This document shows positions 23,035 to 33,735 of a DNA stretch of 64,000 nucleotides, one piece after another. This DNA is from Sepiola atlantica (Eukaryota > Mollusca > Cephalopoda > Sepiida > Sepiolidae). A program made the position numbers and the translations under genes. Below the pieces are notes generated by a model, which saw only the letters and a list, made by a program, of their open reading frames with translations, was not told where the DNA came from and did no database searches. How positions within the stretch are numbered: the first letter of the stretch is position 1; each line of letters begins with the position of its first letter. The stretch is taken from positions 80,634,040 to 80,698,039 of the forward strand of contig OY744525.1 of NCBI GenBank assembly GCA_963556195.1, read 5' to 3'.

Positions 23035-23375
23035 ACTCACTCTTAATTCTTCACCATATAAATATTGCTCCATTCAAGCAACATTTTCATATTGAAGCCT
23101 GTTATGCCGATAAGTGTCAATTTGATTCTATATCTCCCCTCCTAGTATGCGAACGTAATGGTTTTTGAGGAAGAATGAGTTCCTTTTGGTCTGGTTGTGA
23201 GGAAGTAATCTGGACAATGCTGGGCAGATTTTGTTCGCATTGGTTTAGCAGTGCTGGGTGATGTCAGGTGCCTGAGTGATGTCATCACATGTCCTCTGGT
23301 TTGCGACACTGGTGTACAAAGTGTATGGGAATCTCAAGGCATTGGATTGGGAGATTCAGGGAAAGCACTGGAAAT
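23035..23375 (-). repeat. Inverted copy of the 3' end of the gypsy element
   Basis: The reverse complement of this segment matches about 26290-26640: the LTR start (CACTTATCGGCATAACAGGC) and the Pro/Ser/Thr-rich end of pol with CTCTAGTTTGTGCCAC-like words. The two copies differ by scattered substitutions. This places a 340-bp inverted repeat around a 3-kb internal region. Confidence 0.8.
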
Positions 23376-24585
23376 GGGGACCGTTGCCTATATTCACCTT
23401 AAAGAAGGAACGGTTCCTAAAGTCAGACAACTCAATTTCTGTGCCTTATCATTTCAAGGAGAAAGTACGACATGCACTTTGGGATGATGTTAAAAGAGGC
23501 ATTCTTACCCCAGTGCCCGTTTGTAGCACTACCGATTTGTGCAGCACTATGGTAGTCACTGCAAAAAAAGATGGAAAACCGAGAAGAACGGTGGACTATC
23601 AGCATTTAAACTCGCAGTGCAAACGAGAGACACACCACACTAACTCGCCATTCCAATTGGCATTACAGGTACCACCCAACAAAAAAAAACGTTTTTGATG
23701 CAATGGATGATTATCATTCAATCCCTCTAGATGAGGAATCTAAGCCACTTACAACTTTCATCACAGAGTGGGGCCATTTCATGTATTTCCGGATGCCTCA
23801 GGGATACTTGGCCTCCAATGATGCCTATAAGCGTAAATATGATGATATCATTAAGGACTTTTATCGCAAAGTAAAAGTCGTTGATGATACGCTACTTTTT
23901 GACAACAGTATAGGAGATGCCATCTACCATATATTTGACTACCTATCAATTTTGCCAAGATGTGGTTCAGTTTGGAAGCCTTCAAATAACATCATCAAGG
24001 GTAGCCCCTTCCGAAAATTTATTCAATGCAATTACCAACTTTCTTCTCCCAAAGAGTATAACTGATGCAAGGTCTTGGTTTGGATTAGTTAACCAAGTAG
24101 CATGGGCACACTCCCTAAGCCCCATGATGTCTTCCTTTCGAGACCTTGTCAAACAAAATTCACGCTTCATTTGGAATCAAGATCTCGAAAATGTATTTTT
24201 CACATCCAGGCAAATCATTGTGAATTTGGTAAAAAAATGGTGTTACAACCTTTGATATTAACAGAACAACCGGCCTTGCTCCAGACTGAAGTAAAGAAGG
24301 CATGGGTTTCCTGCTATTACAGAATCACTGTATATGTCCCACCGAGAAAGCACCAGTATGTTGCCCTGAGGGCTGGCACATCGTATTTGCAGGCAGCAGA
24401 TTTTGCACAGATGCAGAGCGCCGATATGCACCCATTGAAGGTGAAGCAGCGGCAATTGCCTCAGCATTAGATAAATGCCGTATATTCATTATGGACTACC
24501 CTAACTTAATAGGAGTATTTGGTGACAGGGACCTTACCAAGATGCATAACCCACGCCTCTTTAAGCTTAAAGAGAAATAACTCAG
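23376..24585 (+). pseudogene. gypsy pol: reverse transcriptase and RNase H
   Basis: Broken reverse transcriptase and RNase H of the LTR element. Visible motifs in order are MVVTAKKDGKPRRTVDYQHL (23540-23610), LDEESKPLTTF (23725-23760), FRMPQGYLASNDAY in place of the usual FGLxNAPA region (23788-23830), VVDDTLLF for the catalytic YxDD (23878-23903), and an RNase H stretch with APIEGEAAAIASALDKCR (24420-24480). At least three frame changes occur (about 23700, 23990 and 24300). The domains match Ty3/gypsy order. The reading frame stops before an inverted LTR. Confidence 0.8.
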
Positions 24586-24825
24586 GTATTTTTTAAATAT
24601 TTTTTAAATATTTTTTGATCCAACACTGCCCAGGAAAGTTGCATCAGGGTTCCGATGCCGTCTTTCGCAACAGTCTCCACAATAGGTGCCCTTATATCCC
24701 TATCTTCCACACACCCTTCCTCTGAAGACATCCATTTCTCGGATAAAATAGATGCCATGGTTGAGGTAGCAAGCCATGAACGATTTTAAAGACAATACAA
24801 TCCTGTTCATAGCGCCATGTAAAAT

Positions 24826-25078
24826 TTGATACTTAGGGCTCAACTGTACGACCAGTTGAGCAGCAAGATAAGTAAAGACTCAAGTAACCAAAAAGCCAGT
24901 TTATATGGAAGCCGGACTGCTCGACTATGCCAAGTTGGGCAAGTCCATTATATGAATTCTGATTGGCTGCCAGTCAGAGAGTGAATAATTCTATATATAA
25001 ATGCTGCTTCATTCAAGCAATATTTGCCTATAGGATATAGGAGATTAGAGCCGGTAAGTGTTAATTTGATTCTATAGT
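24826..25078 (-). repeat. Reverse-oriented LTR of a related element within pol
   Basis: Its reverse complement follows the 3' LTR from end to end (ACTTACCGGC start, GGCAAGTCCATTAT-type middle in reverse, CAGTTGAGCCCTAAGT end) at clearly lower identity. Left of it, 24795-24825 continues with ATGGCGCTATGAACAGG on the minus strand, the primer-site/gag junction. Flanks 24755-24812 and 25078-25135 are diverged copies of the same pol piece (GCAAGCCATGAACGATT / CAAGCCATGAATGATCATT), far too long and divergent for a normal target duplication. Confidence 0.7.
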
Positions 25079-26210
25079 GGAGTTAGCAACCCATCAAGCC
25101 ATGAATGATCATTGGAACAACGATATAATCCTGTCAGCTTATCACATATGTGCATCAGGCCGAAATCATCCATGTTACACAACTCTGATCAACACAATAC
25201 AACTAGGTTTTTCATCTAAACCTTCACTTACTGAACCGGAAATCCTAAACTTCTGAGAGGTATGCCATCGACTTAGTATCGACAGGGGCTTAGCACTGAT
25301 GGATGGAAGAATCATGGTACCCAAATCTCTGAGAGGAAAAGTACTATGCTAGTTACACTCAGTCCACCAGGGCATGGTTGGCATGAAAGCCCATGCCAAT
25401 GAAACAGTATATTGGCCCGGTATGAATGCATCCATACGCAACTTTAGAACTAATTGCCTCATGCACAAGCATTGCTCCAAATAAGAAACGTGAACCACTA
25501 GTATTAACCCAAGCTCCAGATTGGCCCTTTCAGCAGATAGTGATGGACCTTTTTTACGTCGGACATATTGCATACCTTGTCTGTGCAGACACACTCACTG
25601 GCTGGATTATTTTGTATCATCTTAAACCAGGTCATGCTATCACCTCAAAACTGATATCTATTTGTCGGAAACTATTCCACACATATGGCATCCCAGAAGA
25701 ACTAAGTAACGATGGTGGCCCACTTTTTAATTCCAATGTTTCAGCAGTTCCTCAAGACGTGGTGTGTGAAGCACAGACAGTCCTCTGTGACATATCCTCA
25801 ATCTAATGGTCGAGCAGAGCTTGCTGTAAAAATAGCAAAGAGGATAATTCATGGCAATACAGGTCTTCAGAGCTTGTTGAATAATGACAGTGTCACCCAA
25901 GCCATCCTACAATATCGCAACACCACTATCACAGGGAATTGGTCTATCTCCAGCACAACACTTTCTCCACCGCCGATTTCATGACTTCATACCATCCCAA
26001 CCTGCATTATATAAACCACATGAAAAAAAGAAAGTTGCAGCTAGAAACCGTGAGATAAGCTTATCCCAACACAACACTCACCGAGCAGTACAACTGCACA
26101 ATTCATACTCTATGCCCACTCTGAGAAGAAGAAAGAGTATCACTACAATGCGCAAACAATTGTCGATGGGACACAACAGGCTGTGTTGTCAAAACTCTCC
26201 CTAACTGTCG
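25079..26210 (+). pseudogene. gypsy pol: integrase region
   Basis: DDE integrase remnant in two or three frames. HQGMVGMKAHANETVYWPGM (25365-25425) precedes the catalytic core. The core shows the first Asp in QQIVMDLF (25530-25555), the second in LSNDGGPLFNS (25700-25735) and the Glu in NGRAELAVKIAKRII (25805-25850), after a frameshift near 25760. All three acidic residues survive. The C-terminal part is basic and low-complexity. It joins a Pro/Ser/Thr-rich tail (26248-26560) before the 3' LTR. Confidence 0.8.
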
Positions 26211-26546
26211 GTATCAAATAAAGATTGATGAATCAAGCAGAATCACTTTGCGTAACCACAGATTCCTCAGAATACTTGCAACACCTGTAATTCCAATCTC
26301 TATTACCAGTGCTCTGCCTGAATCTCCCAATCCAACGCCTTGGGATTCCCATACACCTTGTACACCAGTGGCACAAACTAGAGGACATGTGATAACATCG
26401 CCCAGGCACCCAACATCACTCAGCACTGCTAAACCAATGCTAGCAAAATCTGCCGGGGCATTGTCCACTGTCCAGGTTACTTCCTCACAATCAACCAAAC
26501 CAAAAGGTAATCATTCTTCCCCAAAGACTATTACGTTCGTGTATGG

Positions 26547-26803
26547 AGAATATAGAACCAAATTGACACTTACCGGCATAACAGGCTTCAATATTCAATA
26601 TGTGAATGGAGCAATATTTATATGTGGAATTGTCCACTCATGAACTGGCAGCCAATCGGATCTCAGATAATGGACTTGCCCATCTTGGCATAGTGAAACA
26701 TTCCAGTTTTCATATAAACTGTTTTTTTGGTGTTCCTTCAGTTTTTATTTACTTTGTTACCCAACTGGTCACACAGTTGAGCTCTAAGTACAGAATTCTA
26801 TAA
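26547..26803 (+). repeat. 3' LTR of the gypsy element
   Basis: About 255 bp, starting near TAGAACCAAATTGACACTTAC and ending near AAGTACAGAATTCTATA. It shares both ends with the remnant at 22603-22704. The exact TG/CA termini are not obvious and no target duplication could be fixed. Confidence 0.7.
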
Positions 26804-26809
26804 ATATGT

Positions 26810-27299
26810 CTTTATTTTAATAGAACCATTTCCCTAAACTTATTTTCGATTAGAAACTGACCAATCAGAAAGAAGGATTTTTTTGCCTTCTTTACCACTC
26901 TAATATATGCATACAATTATTAAAATTTATTCAACAACGACAAATAATAGATAATTAATTGCTGTAAAATGTGACATGATTATGGCTTGTTTTGGTAGCG
27001 TACTTATTGGAGTTGGGGGACGACTGAGATGCAATAAAACCCAAAAGAAATGGAAACTTGTTTTCATTTGATGAAAAGAGAATTCATTTGGAACTCATAT
27101 GGTTCAAAGTAATTTTCACGTTGGAAAAATGTGCTTTTACCAGCGGGGCCTCTTCCTCACCAACACACACTCACTAAAATTGAGGCTATACCCCCCCCCC
27201 CTCCCCCCTCCGATGACATTGCCTGCTTTTGACGCACTGCACCTCTAATGGCCTCTATTTATGTTCTAGACTCCTGGTTAATATTAATAAAAATACTAA
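26810..27299. other. Non-coding sequence with poly-C tract
   Basis: AT-rich apart from a C-run at 27189-27207. No gene or element recognised. Confidence 0.5.
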
Positions 27300-27562
27300 T
27301 TTTGTTTATGTTTAACAATAAAAAGAGTAAAGTGGTCGACCATAGTCTAGAGAGACCTGAAGGCTCCCTTTTCATTGACTACCACATGGAGATGTAGGGG
27401 AGGACGTCACTCCTTTCCCAGCATTACTCCACTTACCCTTGATCCGTCACCTTATAATGCTGAGTGTTTAGCAAAGGGGCATCAAGTACTATTTTTTTGA
27501 GTCTTTGGTATGACTCGACCAAGGATTAGCAAACATTCTAACCATTATGCCAAATAGGCCGG
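27300..27562 (-). mobile_element. tRNA-derived SINE
   Basis: On the minus strand the head carries a pol III A box, TTGGCATAATGG (27553-27542), followed 22 bases later by a B box-like GGTCGAGTCATACC (27520-27507). The body runs to about 27300 and ends near GACCTTCAGG-like sequence. The tRNA-like head with box spacing close to that of a tRNA supports a SINE; the body family was not identified. Confidence 0.65.
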
Positions 27563-28677
27563 TATTAAATTTCATTGGAGTAAACAATAAGAGTCATATA
27601 ATAATAATATTTAACTATCACATCTATATATCTATCATCATCATTATATTCGGTTTCATGTCTTATGTGTTGGACCTCTGTGGATATTGCTTGTCTCCAT
27701 GCAGACTGGATGACATCATAGTTTTGTAATGTCGCCCATTAAAACAGAGGTAGAGGATAATAAGCATGCCTAGTAGATTATGTCACAAAAGTATGATGTC
27801 ATCCATTAAAACAGCGAGGGATGGGGATAACCATTCACAGATAATGACATCATCCATCAAACCAGAGGTGTGTGTGTGGAGAGATCCTTTAAGACATTTT
27901 ATCTCGATAAACTTATTTAAGAGTACTTTTCTTGATATGAGAAGAAACTAGTGATGTAAATAATTCATTGTTTTAATCTGAATAAATTCTTATTTTGTTG
28001 ATATAAAAATGTTGATTAGTTTTTTTTTTCAATTCTTCATTGATATTTTTGCAAAATGTTATATTTCCACTTTTACAGAACGGTACTCTACTTTATTTAT
28101 AACATTGAAAATTATTAAAAATTGTCGTATAGGGTTCAGGGCTGGGAGCAAGAATACACAGGGAGGTAATCCTAGGTGAGCGCTTTCTAGTATTGTGTAT
28201 AGATGTGCTGTGCACCTTTTATACCCCAAAAATAAATTTTTCCAAAATATTTTTTTGAGGTATTTTGAGACAAAAAAAAAAATATTTAAAACAAAATTTA
28301 TTTGTGTTTGAAGGGTTTTTTTATCAGAAATCTTTGCAACTCCATAGACAAGCACATACTTTTATTTATATAGGTGAAGTTTGAATTTAGAAATAGTCTC
28401 TACTTGTTTTTACTTCCATTTCTTTTCCACTTCTCTTGTAAAAGTCTCCGGCCCTCCACTCTACAACACCCACAAGACAAGAAACAAAAATTAACTGTTA
28501 ATTTTATTATAGAACTCCACTGAACTTGTTAACTGTTAATAAGTGACAGATCCACTAAAAAGCATTGGTTGCTATTCCAATCTCTGCAGTGCATGTTTAT
28601 TTTATTTTCAATCACAGAAGGAATTTTGTTTTTCCATAAAAACTTAATACAATTTCTATTTTTATTTTATTTTTCAG
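27563..28677. other. Non-coding flank and probable intron of the zinc-finger gene
   Basis: Contains three loosely similar blocks with ATGACATCATCCATTAAAAC at about 27710-27745, 27790-27820 and 27842-27870. The rest is AT-rich without a supported reading frame. If the acceptor at 28677 is used, the right-hand part is intron. Confidence 0.4.
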
Positions 28678-28678
28678 G
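28642..28678 (+). promoter_or_regulatory. Predicted 3' splice site upstream of the zinc-finger ORF
   Basis: A branch-point-like CTTAATAC (28643-28650) is followed by a T-rich tract and TTTTCAG, giving an exon start at 28678. It lies 290 bases before the ATG, so the coding exon would include a 5' untranslated stretch. This matches a layout with a non-coding first exon and one large coding exon. Prediction only. Confidence 0.45.
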
Positions 28679-28967
28679 TTTGCGGCTAATAAGGATATGT
28701 GACTCTTTGAACAAGAGAGCTCGGATTTTAAATCTGCTTGGATTTTGTCTTCATGTAAAAAAGATTTCACTTCTTTGTTCAAAGTCATGATCAACATATT
28801 GATTTTACAAAAGTCCATTGCGAGTTCCTCCTTTGTGCATCTTAACAACAACCCTACGTATAATCAGATAATCTAAATGATTTCTTCATCCATAACCGAG
28901 TTCTAATATCACTCACCGACCCACATCTTCCTGCATCAGCGCCATCGTATACTTCCGAGCAATAAAA

Positions 28968-30467
28968 ATGGCTCACAATCAAGTCATCCTTTCGGATTCA
29001 AACCCACCTGCTACACATATTACAAAAACTCTTCATGATGAAGTTGACACGTCAACACCTTCGTCCGTTAACAATTGCGATATGTGCTGCAGCAAAGTCC
29101 CACCTGCTACCACCACCACCACCACCACAGAAGCCTTAGTCAACCCCACACTTAACCATAATCATTATCACCACCATCATTCTAACCATCATCAGAGCAT
29201 TGCACACATACACGATGATGGTGAGCTGGACATGCCGAGAGGCTCCGAGCCACAAACTTTGCAGCAAGCTGTTGTTGAACTTGTAGAGTTTGAAGAAAAG
29301 AAAGTTTTTGCTAACGAAATTTTTAATTTCACAAATACGACTGAACCTATCCAGATTCCCAATCATTTTAAACATTCTAATCATCATCACTATAATCACA
29401 ACAACAACAACATTACTGCTAATAGTATGACGAATAAAAATAACAACAACATGAAACGTGCCCCTGCTAAATTTAATCAGCTTGGTCACATTGCCGAACG
29501 TCCATTTGGTTGCCACATTTGCGGCTTTACTTTTTCTCGAAACGACCATCTTGTGCGACATGTCAACAGCCACCACAAGGCGAAGAATTTCAAGTGTGAG
29601 GTATGCGGCAAGGCCCTCTCTCGACGGGATCATCTCAAGGTCCACCTACGCATCCATTCTGGAGAGCGACCGTACAAATGTATGATCTGCGGATTTGCCT
29701 TCTCCCGACATGATCACCTTGTGAAACACAACCAGCCGAACAAGGGTCGGCGGAAACTCAGCTGTGTCCCGCAACCTGGACTCAAAATAGAACCGGACGC
29801 AGATCTTCCAATAGTAACCACGGCCCCGATAGCCATGACCACCGAAAGTGGAGAGATAGTATTTACCCAGGCACAAGTACAAACTCAATCGCAACCGATT
29901 CCACTTCAACAACAGCAGCAGCAACCACAGCAGCCGCAACAACAGCAGCAGCAGCAACCACCACAGCAGCAGCATCAACCGCAAGCACAACAACCACAAC
30001 AGCAGCATCAACCGCAAGCACAACAACCACAGCAGCAGCAGCAGCATCAACCGCAAGCACAACAACAGGTTATTTCTCATATCGACGTCCTCAACCAGCA
30101 GCAGCAGCAACAGCTTGTGACGACGACAGCAGCGGCAGCAGTACCAACAACCACAGCGGACACTGTAGAGAACGTGGCCACACAAAACGCGCTCAGTTTA
30201 CAGGCTGCGAACACTAACGGGCAAATAGAAATCATCGCCCAGCCACAGCAGCAGCAGCAGATCTACCAGGCGATAAGCGCTGCTGGTGGTGGCAACACAC
30301 TCCAGGTTTACCCAGTGACGCAACTCTTCCCAACCACTTTTCAGGTCTCTCCGACCACCGCACAGATTTTCCCCACCACGATACAGATGAATGCGGCCAC
30401 AGCGCAGATAATCCCTTTACAAATGTACACCACACAACTTGCGGCACCGATGTACCCTAAGCAGTAA
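28968..30467 (+). CDS. C2H2 zinc-finger protein, single coding exon, Gln-rich C-terminus
   Basis: An intact 499-codon frame starting AAAATGGCTCAC, the only well-supported host gene here. Probably a nuclear DNA-binding regulator. The N-terminus has poly-Thr (about 48-54) and His-rich (about 64-75) tracts and an acidic helix-like stretch LQQAVVELVEFEEKK. Fingers start at Cys182, Cys210 and Cys238. Fingers 1 and 2 fit CX2CX12HX3H; finger 3 (CMICGFAFSRHDHLVKH) has Asn258 where the last His should be. The linker between fingers 2 and 3, HSGERPYKC, is canonical. Helix residues are RNDHLVR, RRDHLKV and RHDHLVK, the Arg-Asp-His pattern associated with G-rich DNA. Residues about 307-385 are dominated by Gln with His, Pro and Ala, an activation-domain-like composition. 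Base composition is richer in G and C than the surroundings. No orthologue is named; expanded single-exon C2H2 families are typical of cephalopods. Confidence 0.9.
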   Translation: MAHNQVILSDSNPPATHITKTLHDEVDTSTPSSVNNCDMCCSKVPPATTTTTTTEALVNPTLNHNHYHHHHSNHHQSIAHIHDDGELDMPRGSEPQTLQQAVVELVEFEEKKVFANEIFNFTNTTEPIQIPNHFKHSNHHHYNHNNNNITANSMTNKNNNNMKRAPAKFNQLGHIAERPFGCHICGFTFSRNDHLVRHVNSHHKAKNFKCEVCGKALSRRDHLKVHLRIHSGERPYKCMICGFAFSRHDHLVKHNQPNKGRRKLSCVPQPGLKIEPDADLPIVTTAPIAMTTESGEIVFTQAQVQTQSQPIPLQQQQQQPQQPQQQQQQQPPQQQHQPQAQQPQQQHQPQAQQPQQQQQHQPQAQQQVISHIDVLNQQQQQQLVTTTAAAAVPTTTADTVENVATQNALSLQAANTNGQIEIIAQPQQQQQIYQAISAAGGGNTLQVYPVTQLFPTTFQVSPTTAQIFPTTIQMNAATAQIIPLQMYTTQLAAPMYPKQ

Positions 30468-30589
30468 AGGAGTGACGATAGAATATGCTCATGTCATACG
30501 TGCATTCATTTGACTGGGTCGAACACTTGCTCTACTTTTTACTTCTACACCCTATCCAAGTATTTCTTTATGAAAATCACACCTTTTAT

Positions 30590-31380
30590 AGTAACAGATG
30601 GCCCGAATAATCCATACTTTTTCTCCGCCTCTTCTGACACTTAGCCCAGTCTAATAAAACTTAACCAGCATTGACAATGGGGTTATAGGCATAGAAGATA
30701 TGGATTTAAATATACATAGCCAAATTATCCTCTAATTCTTCTCCATCTCTCCTGAACATTCGTCTAGTCTTATGATACTAAACTTGCAGTGCCAATAAGG
30801 GTATAAGCATAGAATATAAATTAACTAAGCAATGTCTTAGCGAGAAAAACAGAGAGAGAGAGAGAAAAGGTGAGTGTTGAGAAGAAGCTAGCAGAAGAAG
30901 GAACAAAGAGAAAAAAGTGTGAAAAGGAACAAGTGAAAACGACTATTATAGGGTATTAAGAGCATACGCTATTGTCACTGCTGGTCTAGTGTTCTGGAAA
31001 AATGTACACTTATAAGTTATTGTGATCTTCCATAACTGAAATATCATACTTTTATAATTGTGGATTGCCCAAATAACCTATTATCTTCCTTCATTTTCTC
31101 CGTCTCTCCAGAACACTAGCCCAGTTTAATAATATTCAACCAGCAGCGATAATAGGAGGGTAGGTAGAGTTTAAAATAAGTATTTTAATAATACAAACTT
31201 AATTAAATATGTTTGATAAAAAAATAGAATAGTAAATGTTGAGAAGAAGAAGGGAAGAGAAAAAGACAAGAATAGGACATTGAGAGTATACATATACTTA
31301 TGCTACTACTGGTTTAAGTATTAATAGACTGGGCTCGGGTTAAGGAGAGCTGGAGTAATGTACAACATATTCAAATTTTG
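30590..31380. repeat. Diverged repeat cluster downstream of the zinc-finger gene
   Basis: Blocks around 30600-30700, 30720-30830 and 31065-31190 share the order CCCRAATAA...TTCTCCGYCTC...ACTAGCCCAGT...TAATA...AACCAGCA...GATAATAGG. Inverted relatives occur at about 30950-31010 and 31276-31345. GTGTTGAGAAGAAG recurs at 30873 and 31237. The simplest model is a diverged tandem duplication of about 325 bp made of foldback-like modules. A (GA)n tract lies at 30849-30866. Confidence 0.6.
30653..30658 (+). terminator. AATAAA polyadenylation signal
   Basis: A canonical hexamer 186 bases after the TAA stop of the zinc-finger gene. It lies inside the first of several diverged repeats, so the gene may use a repeat-supplied signal. 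Confidence 0.45.
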
Positions 31381-33280
31381 GAGATTGGGTCTGAAGGATA
31401 TGGATTGAGTGAAAGGGAGATATAAGTAAAATGACATATGTTGAAATAATTTGAAGGAAACTTAGACTAATTCTTTCGGGGCACAACCCAGCGTTTCCAT
31501 ATAATCATTAAAGGCCTTTGCGCACTCTTGTTCCAAGCCCTGAATCTGATATTACCATTTCTATTTTTTTTTTTGTTTTATATATAATTTTCAAGTTATA
31601 AATCGAATAAAATGAAGTAAAACATATTTCCTTTGTATGGATATTCGATTCAAACACTGACCTCACAATATTATTGTATTACCTTTGATCAAAATATACT
31701 TCTCCAAATAGCCTGGGTAAGATAGTTTTAGCATGTCGTTATGTGAGTCTATCTCTAAAACCCTAGGAGGAGTTTGTGAACAAATAAACAAACAGGAACT
31801 ACAACTTTATGGATTAGGGCTTTCTGTAACTAAAAAAGGGGCAATTTTTCTTAAATAAATGCTTGTGAATCATATAGAAGTTTAAATTTATAAAAAGATA
31901 TAGCCAAAAGTCGTGTCTACCATTTGTGTAAGACTTTATTGTTTGTTTCATGTATACACGTGTCCTTAACAAAACAAATATGACGAGAGGGAGGGGGCTT
32001 GGAGGGATGACATTATCCACTAGTTTAAACATGAAGTTACGCAGGGTTTTCAAAATTATAACTAATTCTTGGTAATTAGATCCCTTTATATTTCTTTACT
32101 AAAACAAGTATTATCATATTAATATTAATTATTAATAATTACTAGCAGAATACCCGTCCTGGGAAACATATTCTGCTAGTTAATAATAAAATGAATTCAC
32201 CGAACAGAAGTTTTGCACCACTTTTATGTCCCCTTACAAAGATTAAAATAAAGATATACTGCTACTAAACTTTATGTCTAGATCCTGATCCCAATTTTGA
32301 TCAAAATCCATTACATGATTTCGATTCTAGAAAATGTCTAAAATTTAAGGCTTAAGCTTAAGGGGTCTTAAGAAAAAATTGAAATTCATGAACTCCTGCT
32401 TAATTGGTATCTAAGGACTATAGATCAAATTTTCATGAAGGGCTTCACCACTAAATATAGCCCACATTATGACCCCTTGCGCCAAGTAGCTGTATTCCAA
32501 AATTCATAATGATCGGTTAATTAGTTTAGAAGTGAATCTTGTACATACAAATATATAAACATCTACACATACATAACTTTATATAGAGATAGGTTTGATG
32601 GGATTTTTTTTAATAGACCATTGATATTTGCATCATGATTTGTAGACTTTACAACGTTTTATTACCGTTAACTGAGGAAAAAGTATTTTTCTTTGAAAAT
32701 AAATAAATAAAATCTATACTCTTATACTGTGAGAAACAGACGCATCCTTAACGAGTTTCGAACATCACACCAACCATTGCCGATCTAGTCTTTTTAACTC
32801 TTTCTACAAAACACAATTGTTCACCAATTTTCATCATTTTGTTCCACATTACATCAAATATCTATTTACAGGGCAAACGTATATCGTGGATACAACAAAA
32901 CTACATCTGGTGGTTAGGGTTCAGTGCGATAGTTGTTAGTAGTATCCGTTAGGGCTCCAACTATGAGTTAGATAATCCCAGACCTTTCGGCCAGCAGGTC
33001 ATCACCTAACAAATCTAGGTGCATCTGTATTGATATTTGGTGCCACCTGGTGGCTATTGCCTGTGTTAGCAGGCAACCAGCAGCAATCTTTGGAAGGCCA
33101 ATTATCACAGTATTCCTGAAGGTTTGCCTTTGGAAAAAGAACTAAATCTAGCAATTTGGTAAGCTGCCCAAGAAATTCGATGAAGAATCAAACAAGTTAA
33201 TAGTGAATATGAAATTCTTACGTTACACATGGGAGATATGAAAAAAATATTGCAGAAGCAAAAAATATATATTTTATTTT
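31381..33280. other. Non-coding DNA with a short TAGCAGAATA repeat
   Basis: No gene supported. At 32143-32177 ACTAGCAGAATACCCG and ATATTCTGCTAGT form an inverted pair. The 5' word ACTAGCAG recurs at 34614 and 35882, and the block up to about 32600 (ending in ATACATAACTTTATATAGAGATAG) looks like one copy of a dispersed element. The class is not identified. Confidence 0.45.
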
Positions 33281-33281
33281 T

Positions 33282-33735
33282 TAGTGAATAACTTACACCA
33301 TTGCACGAATGACCCATGAAATTTAATTTGCAGTAAAAAATCCCATGCATTTCCAAGTAAATATATTTAACTGCAATCGTCTTCCCTCCCACTGATGTCA
33401 TACTTCACTTTTTAAGCAGGTGGGTCTCCTTGCATGCAAAGTATGGATAAGCATATAATCCTGACCCTGATCATGCATGCGCCGTACAACTGGCAAATGG
33501 CCGTCAGACACTACGGGTGCTTTGAATTGGTTAAGTGTGAGCATTTATCATCACACTCGCCCCTGATCGCATGATCACACAGGAGACTGTGTATGATCAG
33601 TCGTTTCACTCTGGTACTCTTCCGTATTTTAGTGAATAACTTACACCATTGCAGGAACGACCTATGAACCTATGACATTCAATTTGCAGTGAAAAAAGTC
33701 CATGTATTTACAGAGAAATATATTTATCTGGAATT
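33282..33735 (+). repeat. Direct repeat pair 348 bp apart
   Basis: AGTGAATAACTTACACCATT, followed by GACC-ATGAA, AATTTGCAGT and AAATATATTT, occurs at 33282-33380 and again at 33630-33735 with about 15 percent divergence. The intervening GC-richer 230 bp (33400-33620) shows no reading frame. Confidence 0.75.

Larger units (their letters stand above)
22603..26803 (+). mobile_element. Rearranged Ty3/gypsy-like LTR retrotransposon
   Basis: Matching LTR remnants lie at about 22603-22704 (internally deleted) and 26547-26803. Between them lie a gag start, reverse transcriptase, RNase H and integrase in gypsy order, all frameshifted. Two segments run backwards: 23035-23375 is an inverted copy of about 26290-26640, and 24826-25078 is a related LTR in reverse orientation. 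TGGCGCC at 22706-22712 follows the 5' LTR where a primer-binding site is expected; only about seven bases match a tRNA-Lys-type site. The element cannot be active. Confidence 0.85.

Noticed and set aside
24755..25135. Target-site duplication around the inverted LTR
   Set aside because: The flanking duplicates are about 55 bp and clearly diverged, unlike the 4-6 bp duplication of LTR elements; rearrangement is more likely.
29646..30185. Antisense Leu-rich frame of 179 codons opposite the zinc-finger gene
   Set aside because: A shadow of the Gln (CAG/CAA) tract, which reads Leu/Val/Ala on the other strand.
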